A DNA stretch of 32,388 bases from Candidatus Kaiserbacteria bacterium (GTDB lineage Bacteria; Patescibacteriota; Minisyncoccia; Phycocordibacterales; Phycocordibacteraceae), in NCBI GenBank assembly GCA_029288835.1, contig JARIGN010000009.1:1-32388 (forward strand), given 5' to 3'. Below the pieces are notes generated by a model. The model was given only the letters and a program-made list of their open reading frames with translations, was not told where the DNA came from and did no database searches. Both the position numbers and the translations under genes were made by a program. Of the stretch, positions 1 through 8,533 are shown in pieces (positions within the stretch are counted from its first letter, which is position 1; every line of letters begins with the position of its first letter).

Positions 1-19
1 GGCCTTCTAGAACGAGTGT

Positions 20-295
20 TTACCAGGTGAGCAGAGAGGAAACACTGTTCAAGAGTTCGTGACGACCGAAAAGGATCGCGGCGAGTACGATGATGAGGAT
101 GGAGGCTAGGCTACCGAAAACTAATACATACTCCGGTATGCCCATATTTTTCCAGTATCCTCGGACTTTGTCATCGAAAGGAATCTCATCCTCCTCTTCA
201 CCAAGGTGGGCAACCAGGTGGACATGTTCTTTAGACAAATCAGATTCCCCGTTTGGTACTATGTGTTCGCACCCCCAATGGCACGAAGGAAACAT
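20..295 (-). CDS. small hypothetical membrane protein (C-terminal TM helix); start uncertain within longer ORF 20..556
   Basis: C-terminal part of the ORF has protein-like composition (acidic linker EEEDEIPFDDKVRGYWKNMG, then hydrophobic helix YVLVFGSLASILIIVLAAILF). The longer ORF would overlap the gene at 383. Confidence 0.4.
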   Translation of the reverse strand: MFPSCHWGCEHIVPNGESDLSKEHVHLVAHLGEEEDEIPFDDKVRGYWKNMGIPEYVLVFGSLASILIIVLAAILFGRHELLNSVSSLLTW

Positions 296-382
296 TCTAA
301 TGCAAAAAAGCACATCAGTCAAATGGCTTGACGATTTTTTCGCGTGGTACACTAAAAGCGTGCGTTTGGGCCCAACATAACC

Positions 383-676
383 ATGAGCGAATTCTTCAGA
401 ATGAATCTTTTCTTTGCAGTTGCGACCGTAGGGTTTGTCATAATTGCCATTTTGGTAGTTATTGCACTCATCTATCTCATCAAGATCATGCGCACGCTGA
501 AGCGTGTTGCGGACACCGTCGAAGAAGAAACTGAAGCGCTTAAAGCAGATATTCATCAGGCACGTGCTTCTATTAAGCGCAGCAAGGCAAAGGGCTTCCT
601 TGGTCCGATCCTTGCGCTGGTGGGTTTTGCAGGAAAGTCGGGCAAGCGTCTCCTTAAAAAGCGGCGCAGCTCTTAA
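383..676 (+). CDS. small membrane protein, N-terminal TM plus basic coiled region
   Basis: ORF; hydrophobic segment LFFAVATVGFVIIAILVVIALIYLI followed by charged helix and basic tail. Confidence 0.65.
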   Translation: MSEFFRMNLFFAVATVGFVIIAILVVIALIYLIKIMRTLKRVADTVEEETEALKADIHQARASIKRSKAKGFLGPILALVGFAGKSGKRLLKKRRSS

Positions 677-691
677 TCATCATTTATTTTT

Positions 692-1249
692 ATGGCACAA
701 GCAAAAAAGAAATCATCCAATCATGACGCAGTCGTGGCCGCAGAGATTGGCGCAGGCATTCTTGCCGCTGCCGGAGCTGCAGCCGCTGGATATTATTACT
801 ACGGCTCAAAGAAAGCAGACACCCACCGCCGAAAGACGGCAAAGTGGGCGGGAGAAATGAAGGACAAAGTTGTGAAGGAAGCAAAGAAGCAGATTAAGGT
901 AGCGGCGAAGCTTGATAAGGCGGCGATGGCGGTAATCGTGGACAATGCGGCAAAGGCGTATGCTGGCGCACGCAATGTGAAGCGCGAGGAACTCCTTGCG
1001 GCAGCAAACGAGCTCAAGCAGAACTGGAAGCTGATCGAGGCCGAGCTCGCGAGTGCTGCACGCAAAGGCGAAGGCGTAGCAAAGAAGGTGGCGAAGCAGG
1101 GCGGCGCCGCGGTCAAGCATGCAAGCAAGACCGCAACCAAGTCTCCACGCAGCGCCGTTAAAAAGGCAGGTACCCAGCCAGCAAAGAAAGCTGCTCCCAA
1201 GAAAGCTACAAAGAAAAGTGCTCCGAAGGCAGCGAAAAAGAGCGGCTAG
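692..1249 (+). CDS. Lys/Ala-rich protein with N-terminal hydrophobic segment and histone H1-like C-terminal tail
   Basis: ORF; C-terminus KKAGTQPAKKAAPKKATKKSAPKAAKKSG. Confidence 0.75.
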   Translation: MAQAKKKSSNHDAVVAAEIGAGILAAAGAAAAGYYYYGSKKADTHRRKTAKWAGEMKDKVVKEAKKQIKVAAKLDKAAMAVIVDNAAKAYAGARNVKREELLAAANELKQNWKLIEAELASAARKGEGVAKKVAKQGGAAVKHASKTATKSPRSAVKKAGTQPAKKAAPKKATKKSAPKAAKKSG

Positions 1250-1280
1250 TGGTACAATTCGAGCACATAAGTAAACGCAT

Positions 1281-1997
1281 ATGAATCCAAACAATACCTT
1301 CCTTGATAAGTACCTAACCCCAATCGCAGTCATTCTCGCCGCAGTCATCATCGCCCTCACCTTTATTTTTGCAAAAGGTGGCCAGGCGGTGCAGCAGGCA
1401 GCGACCGGTACAAACCCTTCCGCACCGACGGTGAACATTAAGAACCTTAAGACACAGGGTGAGCCCTACGTCGGCAACGCAAACGCACCGGTAACGATGG
1501 CACTCTTCTTTGACTACCAGTGCCCATTCTGTAAGCAATTTGATGCTACAGTCGTGCCACAGCTATACACGAGCTACGTGCAGACCGGTAAATTGAAGAT
1601 TGTCTTCAAGGACTTCGACTTCCTTGGTCCAAACTCTACCCAGGCATCAGAATTTGCTCGTGCGGTGTGGGCGCTTTACCCAGACAAGTTCTACCAGTGG
1701 TATTCAGCTATCTTTGCTGCACAGCTTGAGGAAAGCCGCACTGCAGACGCAGGATATCTTCCACACCTTGAGAAAGTCACGGCTACTATTCCGGGTATTG
1801 ATGTAAACAAGGTTGTTACAACCATGAATGCAAACAAGACGGCGTATGACGCAACCATCGCCGCCGACTTCACCGAAGGTCAAGGCTATGGCATCCAGGG
1901 AACGCCAAGTGTTATCGTTGGCACCACGCTTCTTCAGGGTCTTCAGCCGTATTCAGCGGTGTCTCAGTTGATCGACTCTCAGTTGAACGGTAAGTAG
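1281..1997 (+). CDS. DsbA-like thioredoxin-fold protein, membrane anchored
   Basis: N-terminal TM; NAPVTMALFFDYQCPFCKQF with CPFC active site; cis-Pro region GIQGTPSVIV. Confidence 0.9.
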   Translation: MNPNNTFLDKYLTPIAVILAAVIIALTFIFAKGGQAVQQAATGTNPSAPTVNIKNLKTQGEPYVGNANAPVTMALFFDYQCPFCKQFDATVVPQLYTSYVQTGKLKIVFKDFDFLGPNSTQASEFARAVWALYPDKFYQWYSAIFAAQLEESRTADAGYLPHLEKVTATIPGIDVNKVVTTMNANKTAYDATIAADFTEGQGYGIQGTPSVIVGTTLLQGLQPYSAVSQLIDSQLNGK

Positions 1998-2004
1998 TTT
2001 CTTC

Positions 2005-2124
2005 AAAGCAACCCAGAAGTGTCCCTTCGAAAGGCACGGAATATTTTTCTGCTGAAAAATTTCCTCCTGCTCGGGCCGTCGCCCTGCGCAGAGGCCTTTC
2101 TCAAGGACACTTCTGGGTTGCTTT
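2005..2124 (+). repeat. Structured palindromic element, copy A: 31-bp outer arms (28/31 complementary) enclosing a core with two hairpins
   Basis: AAAGCAACCCAGAAGTGTCC...GAAAGGC pairs with GCCTTTC...GGACACTTCTGGGTTGCTTT; core ACGGAATATTTTTCTGCTGAAAAATTTCCTCCTGCTCGGGCCGTCGCCCTGCGCAGA shared with 6854-6970. Confidence 0.9.
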
Positions 2125-2152
2125 AGTTCATCAATACTTTATCCAATACTCT

Positions 2153-2158
2153 TATACT
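2153..2158 (+). promoter_or_regulatory. -10 box TATACT, 9 nt upstream of the ATG at 2168
   Basis: consensus-like -10; no SD between it and ATG. Confidence 0.45.
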
Positions 2159-2167
2159 GAACCCTAT

Positions 2168-2878
2168 ATGAAAGAAAATTATGTAACTTTGAAGGTTGAT
2201 GATGGGACGGAGATGGATGCGTATGTGTCTAAGCCCCAAGGAGGAAATGCTGGGGCAGTGAAAGGTGGGGTGATCGTTTTGCAGGAAGCATTCGGCGTGA
2301 ATGACTACATTCGTCGCGTTGCAGATAGAATTGCTGCGGAAGGGTACTTAGTGATTGCACCGGAACTTTTCCATCGTACGTCCTCTGGTTTTAGTCCTGT
2401 CGATGCGCCAATGGAAGAAGTGATGCCCCTTATTCAGGCGCTTAAGAATGAGGAAATTGAAAGCGACGTTCGCGCAACACGCGAATGGCTCGTAGCCCAG
2501 GAAGGTGTCGGAGAGAACATTGGCATCATTGGTTTCTGCATGGGAGGACGCTCGGCATATATTGCTAACAGTTCTGGCATGGAGTTTAAGGCAGCAATTT
2601 CCCTCTATGGCGGTGGTATATCAGACATGCTCGACCGTGTGCCAAAGCTTTCAGCACCAATGCTTTTCTTCTGGGGCGGGGCAGATGTGCGCATTCCTCG
2701 TGAGATGTGGTCAAAGATTCCTGCGGCCATGGACGAGGCAGGGAAGGCACATGTGGACGTAGAGTTCAGTGGTGCGCAGCATGCGTATCTCACCGATGAC
2801 CGCGCAAGCTACGACAAGAATGCCTCAGAGCTTACTTGGCCGATGATCCTCAATTTCTTCAAGCAGAAGTTGGGCTAG
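2168..2878 (+). CDS. dienelactone hydrolase family protein
   Basis: QEAFGVNDYIRRVADRIAAEGYLVIAPELF, GFCMGGRSAY nucleophile Cys motif, C-terminal SGAQHAY His. Confidence 0.92.
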   Translation: MKENYVTLKVDDGTEMDAYVSKPQGGNAGAVKGGVIVLQEAFGVNDYIRRVADRIAAEGYLVIAPELFHRTSSGFSPVDAPMEEVMPLIQALKNEEIESDVRATREWLVAQEGVGENIGIIGFCMGGRSAYIANSSGMEFKAAISLYGGGISDMLDRVPKLSAPMLFFWGGADVRIPREMWSKIPAAMDEAGKAHVDVEFSGAQHAYLTDDRASYDKNASELTWPMILNFFKQKLG

Positions 2879-2956
2879 CATACAGAGTATGTTTTCATTA
2901 AAACGAGGATAAAATATTACAGATAGTAGTATTAATTAATGTGACGTATAAAGAAA

Positions 2957-2979
2957 AGCTGCTCATGGTAAGAGCAGCT
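2957..2979 (-). terminator. intrinsic terminator on minus strand
   Basis: 8-bp stem AGCTGCTC/GAGCAGCT followed on minus strand by TTTTCTTT; lies just downstream of ORF 2991..3215(-). Confidence 0.6.
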
Positions 2980-2990
2980 GCGGCAAATCT

Positions 2991-3215
2991 TTACATCTTC
3001 GGTATATAGAGTATCTGATGACAAATAATTCGAGTTCGAGGTAGGTCGCCGTTCCTTCCCCGCAAGCCATGCGACTGTGTGTGAGATTTGATGTGGAATG
3101 GCAGACTTACAGGAGATCCAGTATACTCCTCCAATTCAGAACTCAGTATCTTAGGCACCTCTGTAGACTCCTTTGGATGAACATCCATATAAATGTGCCA
3201 GAGAATGTAGATCAT
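2991..3215 (-). CDS. orphan 74-aa small protein
   Basis: ORF with SD AAGGAGG 5 nt upstream of ATG, promoter-like ATGACA-17-TATAGT upstream, and terminator hairpin directly downstream. Confidence 0.55.
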   Translation of the reverse strand: MIYILWHIYMDVHPKESTEVPKILSSELEEYTGSPVSLPFHIKSHTQSHGLRGRNGDLPRTRIICHQILYIPKM

Positions 3216-3391
3216 TAGCTCCTCCTTATCTAACGCGGACTATAATATAAAAAAATAGTCTTGTCATCTATACAGCTACGGATCAGACCCAGTGTATTTC
3301 GTGAAGTTATCCCCACCACCTCAAAAAACTGCACATGCTAGCGTGAATAGTGCAGCGGGCTTTGCTCGCCTTAACCATTAACCATATACCT

Positions 3392-3952
3392 ATGGCCAAT
3401 TACAATCTTGTTGCCGTTTCAGGAAGTCTTCGAAAGGGTTCATTTGATACCGCGCTTTTGCATGCATTCGCAGCACAGGGCGCAGCTATGCCTGAGAGCA
3501 TGAATGTCGAAATACTCGATATTGATTTTTTACCGGTCTATAACCAGGACTTCGATGCGAATTATCCAGCTGACGCTCAGGGGCTCAAGGATAAGATAAA
3601 AGCTGCAGACGCGGTACTCCTTGCGACGCCGGAATACAACCGCACTATGTCGAGTGCGATGAAGAACTTTATCGACTGGACTTCGCGCCCGTATGGCACC
3701 GCGCCGTGGAGCGGAAAGATTGTCTTCACGCTCGGCGCCACTGGCGGGGTAGTGGGTACGGCGCTTGCACAGGCCGACCTTAAGAAGAGCCTTTTGTTCC
3801 TTGATGCTGCAGTCATGGGGCAGCCGGAATTTTATATGAGCGGCAATGCGCAGAAATTTGATGCCGAAGGAAATCTCACTGACGAAGATACCAAGAAGCA
3901 CATTGATGGAGCGCTTGCAGCGATAAAGGCACGCATTGACGCAACGCGCTAA
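3392..3952 (+). CDS. NADPH-dependent FMN reductase family protein
   Basis: MANYNLVAVSGSLRKGSF, ATPEYNRTMSSAMKNFIDWTSRPYG; start taken at internal ATG 3392. Confidence 0.92.
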   Translation: MANYNLVAVSGSLRKGSFDTALLHAFAAQGAAMPESMNVEILDIDFLPVYNQDFDANYPADAQGLKDKIKAADAVLLATPEYNRTMSSAMKNFIDWTSRPYGTAPWSGKIVFTLGATGGVVGTALAQADLKKSLLFLDAAVMGQPEFYMSGNAQKFDAEGNLTDEDTKKHIDGALAAIKARIDATR

Positions 3953-4006
3953 ATACGCAAGAAGTGCTAGGGGTTTATTGCTTGCGCTTCACGACGCATT
4001 CATATA

Positions 4007-4033
4007 TAGTTAGATAGGCTAACTATTAGCCTA
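4007..4033 (+). promoter_or_regulatory. two overlapping palindromes, probable MarR autoregulatory operator overlapping -10 TATAGT
   Basis: TAGTTAG-atagg-CTAACTA (4007-4025) and TAGGCTAA-CTA-TTAGCCTA (4015-4033), 8 nt before MarR ATG; TTGCGC-17-TATAGT promoter-like. Confidence 0.65.
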
Positions 4034-4040
4034 CTTAACA

Positions 4041-4514
4041 ATGACTGCTCGATTGGCAACCACATCAGCGCCAAAGAAAGGCACCGTCCAGGAACAGCTC
4101 CCGCAGCTTTTCTTTGAAATGGGCCGGCTTTTGAAGCGTGAAATGAGCCGCGACGGGATCCAGCATGATGCGCTTTCGTATCTACATATGGAAACTATGC
4201 GGTATATCGAGGAGCGTACCCGTGCTGAGGGTACGCCTTCGATGCGTGAGGTGGCGGTATACCTGAAGATTGCGCCGCCGTCTGCGACAGCGCTCATCGA
4301 CGGTCTTGTACGGGATGGCATCCTTGAGCGCGCACCCGATCCAAAAGATCGGCGTGTGGTGCGCCTTTCGGTATCAAAGAAAGGTACTAAGCTTATGGAA
4401 ACGATGATGCAGGCACGCGCGGAAGCGTTTAGCCGTGTCATTGAGAACCTATCCACAAAGGATTGTGAGGAACTTGTGCGTATACTTAGCCGTATAACCA
4501 GCACCTCCGTATAA
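4041..4514 (+). CDS. MarR family transcriptional regulator
   Basis: winged-helix: SMREVAVYLKIAPPSATALIDGLVRDGILERAPDPKDRRVVRLSVSKKG. Confidence 0.9.
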   Translation: MTARLATTSAPKKGTVQEQLPQLFFEMGRLLKREMSRDGIQHDALSYLHMETMRYIEERTRAEGTPSMREVAVYLKIAPPSATALIDGLVRDGILERAPDPKDRRVVRLSVSKKGTKLMETMMQARAEAFSRVIENLSTKDCEELVRILSRITSTSV

Positions 4515-4580
4515 GAGGTGCCACCTTTATTTCGAATTTACAAATTATTTTTACTTATTCTAGAAACCCCGCTCGTCATT

Positions 4581-6152
4581 ATGAAAAACTTCCCGCCAAT
4601 TTCAGAACTCTTGAAGAACACCGCCGTACGCGCCTCGCTCGCTATTGTGGGCCTTATGCTGGTCGGCAGCCTTGCATACTATTTGATAGAGACCCAGCCT
4701 GCAAAAGAAGCATATGCTGCCGTACAAACCGGGAACATCACCCAGGTAGTCACTGCGACCGGTGTGGTCTCGCCAGTGCAAAATCCAAACCTTTCTTTCG
4801 AGGTGGGTGGGCAGGTGAAAGGCGTGGAAGTGAAGGCGGGACAAAAAGTAGTGGCGGGACAGCTCCTTGCAAACCTCGACACGAGCGTTCTGGGCGCAAG
4901 CCTTTCTGCAGCGGAAGCGAAGCTTAACGAGCTCGAGGCGGGTCCGCGGTCCGTGGACCTTGCCGGCCAGCAGACAGGTGTAGCGTCGGCGCAAACGCAG
5001 CTTCAAAATACTTACACGAACATTCCCCTTACCCTCACGACTGCTTATTCTTCCGCGAAGTCTGCAATCAATACCCAAATTGACCCGCTCTTTGATTTCT
5101 CTAATCTTGCTGACCCTGTAATTACGAGCATTTCAACTGATCAGTCCGAGCGAATTCAAATTGATACCGAACGTGTTGCACTGAATGCCGACTTTACCAC
5201 CTGGCAGAGCCAGCTTGGCCAAGCAAGTGAACCCTCCTCCCCTGACCAGCTCCAGCGTGTCACGAGCGAAGGTCTTGGTCATCTTGAGAATATCCGAAAC
5301 TTCCTTAATGACCTCATTTCAGCTCTTAACGCTCAGCAGCCAAACGGTAACTTCACGAAGACCCAGCAGACGGCAGCACTCGCCAATGCAAATGCTGCAC
5401 TCAGCACCGTGAATGGCCAGATTGCGGCGCTTACCAGTGCGAGCCAAAGCATCACCACCCAGCAGCTTGCGGTACAGTCTGCACAGGACCAGCTCAATGC
5501 GACTGCAGCAGGTGCAACGCCGCAGGATATTCAGGCGCAGCGTGCGGTGGTGGCAGGTATAGAGGCGCAAATCGCGCAGCAGGAGATTGTCGCGCCATTC
5601 TCAGGAACCATAGCAAGCGTTTCCATTAAGCCCGGCGATGCGGTCTCGGCGAATACACCCGCTATTTCCTTGATTCCAAATGGCACATTTGAAATGGATG
5701 TCTATGTACCAGAAAATGACGTCACTAAGGTAAAGGTTGGTGACTCAGCAAATGTCACGCTCGACGCGTACGGTTCAGGGCGCGTATTCCCTGCAACGGT
5801 TGGTACGGTTGAGACTTCTCCATCAACTAATCCAAACACGGCAGCAGCCCCAGGCACCGCAGCAGCACCAACGGGCTATAAGATTACACTCATCTTCGCA
5901 AATGCAGACCCTTCAATCGCAAATGGCATGACCGGAAGTGCAACCATCAACGCCGGCAATGCGCAAAACGTACTTATCATTCCTGCATCTGCGGTTATCA
6001 CAAACGGCAGTCAACAGGTCGTCCTTAAAAAGACAGCACAGGGTCTCGTGCAAACGCCCGTGACTATCGGGCTCACCAGCACCAGCACGGTCGAAGTGCT
6101 TTCCGGTCTTTCCGCAGGCGATACGGTCTCCGCGGTTGGTTCCCAATCCTAA
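4581..6152 (+). CDS. HlyD/RND-type efflux periplasmic adaptor protein
   Basis: N-terminal TM, lipoyl-like GGQVKGVEVKAGQKVVAGQLLANLD, second half IVAPFSGTIASVSIKPGDAV; start at ATG 4581. Confidence 0.88.
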   Translation: MKNFPPISELLKNTAVRASLAIVGLMLVGSLAYYLIETQPAKEAYAAVQTGNITQVVTATGVVSPVQNPNLSFEVGGQVKGVEVKAGQKVVAGQLLANLDTSVLGASLSAAEAKLNELEAGPRSVDLAGQQTGVASAQTQLQNTYTNIPLTLTTAYSSAKSAINTQIDPLFDFSNLADPVITSISTDQSERIQIDTERVALNADFTTWQSQLGQASEPSSPDQLQRVTSEGLGHLENIRNFLNDLISALNAQQPNGNFTKTQQTAALANANAALSTVNGQIAALTSASQSITTQQLAVQSAQDQLNATAAGATPQDIQAQRAVVAGIEAQIAQQEIVAPFSGTIASVSIKPGDAVSANTPAISLIPNGTFEMDVYVPENDVTKVKVGDSANVTLDAYGSGRVFPATVGTVETSPSTNPNTAAAPGTAAAPTGYKITLIFANADPSIANGMTGSATINAGNAQNVLIIPASAVITNGSQQVVLKKTAQGLVQTPVTIGLTSTSTVEVLSGLSAGDTVSAVGSQS

Positions 6153-6179
6153 TACCTACTAATCCGTAATTAATTCTGT

Positions 6180-6845
6180 ATGGCACAAGAAAACACAAAC
6201 GAATCAACAGCAGTAGAGAATGCTCCAAAGAGCCGTGTTCCGCTCATGGTTGCCGCAGCGATCGTGCTCATTATTGGCGGCGGTATCGGCGCACTCGCGT
6301 ATCTCGGCGTCACCAACCAGCAGGTTTATATCGAAAAGTCCGCAGTGCAGGCTCCTCAGACAGCACTCGCCCCCACCACCGCAGGCACACTCATGAATGT
6401 GTATGTAAAGGTGGGCGATGTGCTTTTGCCTAATACGCCCGTGGCGCAGGTTGGCACGCAGCTCGTCACCTCAACGGCAGGCGGCCTCGTGATTCTCACT
6501 AACACTAACATCGGAAGCTTGGTGAATGCCGGCACGCCGGTAGTAACCACCATCGATCCAAAGCAGCTTCGCGTCGTGGGGCAGCTTGAGGAAGATAAGG
6601 GATTGGCGAATGTTGCCGTGGGTGACCAAGCAAAGTTTACGGTCGATGCATTTCCTGGTCAGACGTTTTATGGTGTCGTGAGTGAAGTGGCCCCAACCGC
6701 AGAAGCTTCTGATGTGGTCTTCCAGGTCTCCGACCAGCGACAAGAGCAAAACTTTAATGTATATGTTGCGTATGACCTTACGAAGTATCCACAACTGAAG
6801 AATGGGATGAGTGCGAAGATTTGGGTGTATCGAGGAAAGAGTTAA
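6180..6845 (+). CDS. short HlyD-like (EmrA-like) membrane fusion protein
   Basis: N-terminal TM; biotinyl/lipoyl-like TAGTLMNVYVKVGDVLLPNTPVAQV; barrel segment VAVGDQAKFTVDAFPGQTFYGVVSEVAP. Confidence 0.8.
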   Translation: MAQENTNESTAVENAPKSRVPLMVAAAIVLIIGGGIGALAYLGVTNQQVYIEKSAVQAPQTALAPTTAGTLMNVYVKVGDVLLPNTPVAQVGTQLVTSTAGGLVILTNTNIGSLVNAGTPVVTTIDPKQLRVVGQLEEDKGLANVAVGDQAKFTVDAFPGQTFYGVVSEVAPTAEASDVVFQVSDQRQEQNFNVYVAYDLTKYPQLKNGMSAKIWVYRGKS

Positions 6846-6853
6846 TATGCGAC

Positions 6854-6970
6854 AGTGCGTAGCGACACGGGTGATGAAAAGGACGGAATATTTTTCTGCT
6901 GAAAAATTTCCTCCTGCTCGCGCCGTCGCGCTGCGCAGAACCTTTTCTTACACCCGTGTCGCTACGCACT
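6854..6970 (+). repeat. Structured palindromic element, copy B: 20-bp perfect outer arms different from copy A, same core
   Basis: AGTGCGTAGCGACACGGGTG ... CACCCGTGTCGCTACGCACT; core ACGGAATATTTTTCTGCTGAAAAATTTCCTCCTGCTCGCGCCGTCGCGCTGCGCAGA. Confidence 0.9.
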
Positions 6971-6980
6971 ATTGATTACT

Positions 6981-8507
6981 ATGGCTACATCCACTGCTAC
7001 AATTCCAACTACTCAAGCGCCTGCGAAAGCAAAAGGTGATTCTTTGAAGTGGTGGGTGCTCGTGACGGTTATTATCGGCACGTTCCTTGGCCGTCTCGAC
7101 CAAACAATCGTTAACCTCGCGCTCCCGAACATCATCACTGACTTCCACATTACCGTCAGCCAGGCAGGGTGGATCGGTACGGCATACATCCTTGCAAACG
7201 CGGTCTTCGTACCTATCTGGGGAAAGCTCGGCGACACTATTGGGCGAAAGAAGGTGTACATTATCGGCTTTATTGGTTTCTTGATTGGCTCGGTGCTTGC
7301 CGGTCTGGCGTGGAATCTTCCTTCACTCATCGTTTTTCGTATTATCCAAGCTATTTCAGGATCTGCAGACTATCCAACGGCGATGGCCATTCTTACCGTG
7401 ACTTTCCCTAAGCAGCAGGATAGGTCGCAAGCGCTCGGTATTTGGTCTTCGGTATTCGGCGCCGCATCCGTCTTTGGTCCTCTGATTGGTGGCCCGCTCA
7501 TTGATACCTTTGGCTGGCGTTCGGTGTTCCTCGTGAATCTGCCGGTGGGAATCATCGGTACCTTCATGGCGCTCACCTTTGTGACGGAGTCTAAGCTTCC
7601 TGAGCGCGTCGTTAAATTTGACTGGTTTGGTGCAATCTCGCTGGGTGCGGCACTTGCAACGCTCGTGCTCGTACTTGACCAAGGCACGAGCTGGGGATGG
7701 CTTTCAACCTCAAGCATGCTCTGCTACCTTGGCACGCTCGTCTTTGGATTCATCTTCATCCTAATCGAGCAGCGCCATCCTGAGCCGATCGTTGACCTTA
7801 AATTCTTCCAGAATCCGGTCTTCGTGAATACGCTCACCAACAACTTTATCGTGTTCATGGGTCTTATGGGCAGTATTTTCCTCGTGCCGATTTTTGCGCA
7901 GACCTTCCTTGGCTACAGCGCGACCCAGACCGGCTACCTCTTCATTCCAATGGCCTTCGGTCTCATGGCGGCTGCACCATTTGGGGCTTCACTGGTAGGG
8001 AAGGTAAAGCCGGGAATCGTGATCGGCTTTTCTACGCTCGTTGCGGCATTCGGTCTCTATCTTTTCTCATTCCTTGATGTGCGCTCGACTGCTATCGATG
8101 TGATGATCCCGCTCGTCATCATGGCTGGAGGCCTCGGCTTTGGTATGGCGCAGCGTACGAACGCCGTCGCGCAGGCAGTGCCGCCGCATGAGATCGGCGT
8201 AGCGTCTTCAGTGCTTGCGCTCGTGCGCAACATTTCAGGTGCCTTTGGTATCGCACTCTTTGGTAGCTTGCTCGACTGGGCAGAAAAGCGAAACGTGCTG
8301 AATATTTCCTCTCTTAGTCATCTCTATGTGCACACTGCAGCGAATATGCAGACGTATACCACACTTATCATCTTGAAGGCACAGGTTGATGCCTACGGGC
8401 TTATCTATGAAATAGCGGCTGGTATTCTCGTGATCGGTGCACTTTTTGCATTCTTCATTAAGGTGCCAGAGCGAAAAATTGACCCTGAGCTCATGATGGC
8501 CGAATAA
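6981..8507 (+). CDS. MFS transporter, DHA2/EmrB-QacA type multidrug exporter
   Basis: many TM segments; LGRLDQTIVNLALPNI, WGKLGDTIGRKKVYIIG; start taken at ATG 6981 (ORF track start is TTG). Confidence 0.92.
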   Translation: MATSTATIPTTQAPAKAKGDSLKWWVLVTVIIGTFLGRLDQTIVNLALPNIITDFHITVSQAGWIGTAYILANAVFVPIWGKLGDTIGRKKVYIIGFIGFLIGSVLAGLAWNLPSLIVFRIIQAISGSADYPTAMAILTVTFPKQQDRSQALGIWSSVFGAASVFGPLIGGPLIDTFGWRSVFLVNLPVGIIGTFMALTFVTESKLPERVVKFDWFGAISLGAALATLVLVLDQGTSWGWLSTSSMLCYLGTLVFGFIFILIEQRHPEPIVDLKFFQNPVFVNTLTNNFIVFMGLMGSIFLVPIFAQTFLGYSATQTGYLFIPMAFGLMAAAPFGASLVGKVKPGIVIGFSTLVAAFGLYLFSFLDVRSTAIDVMIPLVIMAGGLGFGMAQRTNAVAQAVPPHEIGVASSVLALVRNISGAFGIALFGSLLDWAEKRNVLNISSLSHLYVHTAANMQTYTTLIILKAQVDAYGLIYEIAAGILVIGALFAFFIKVPERKIDPELMMAE

Positions 8508-8533
8508 AAGGTATACTAGTACTCACTCATCGT

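Noticed and set aside
806-1438. 210-aa minus-strand ORF antisense to the Lys-rich gene
   Set aside because: Arises from GC-skewed AAG/GCA codons on the opposite strand; overlaps two supported CDSs.
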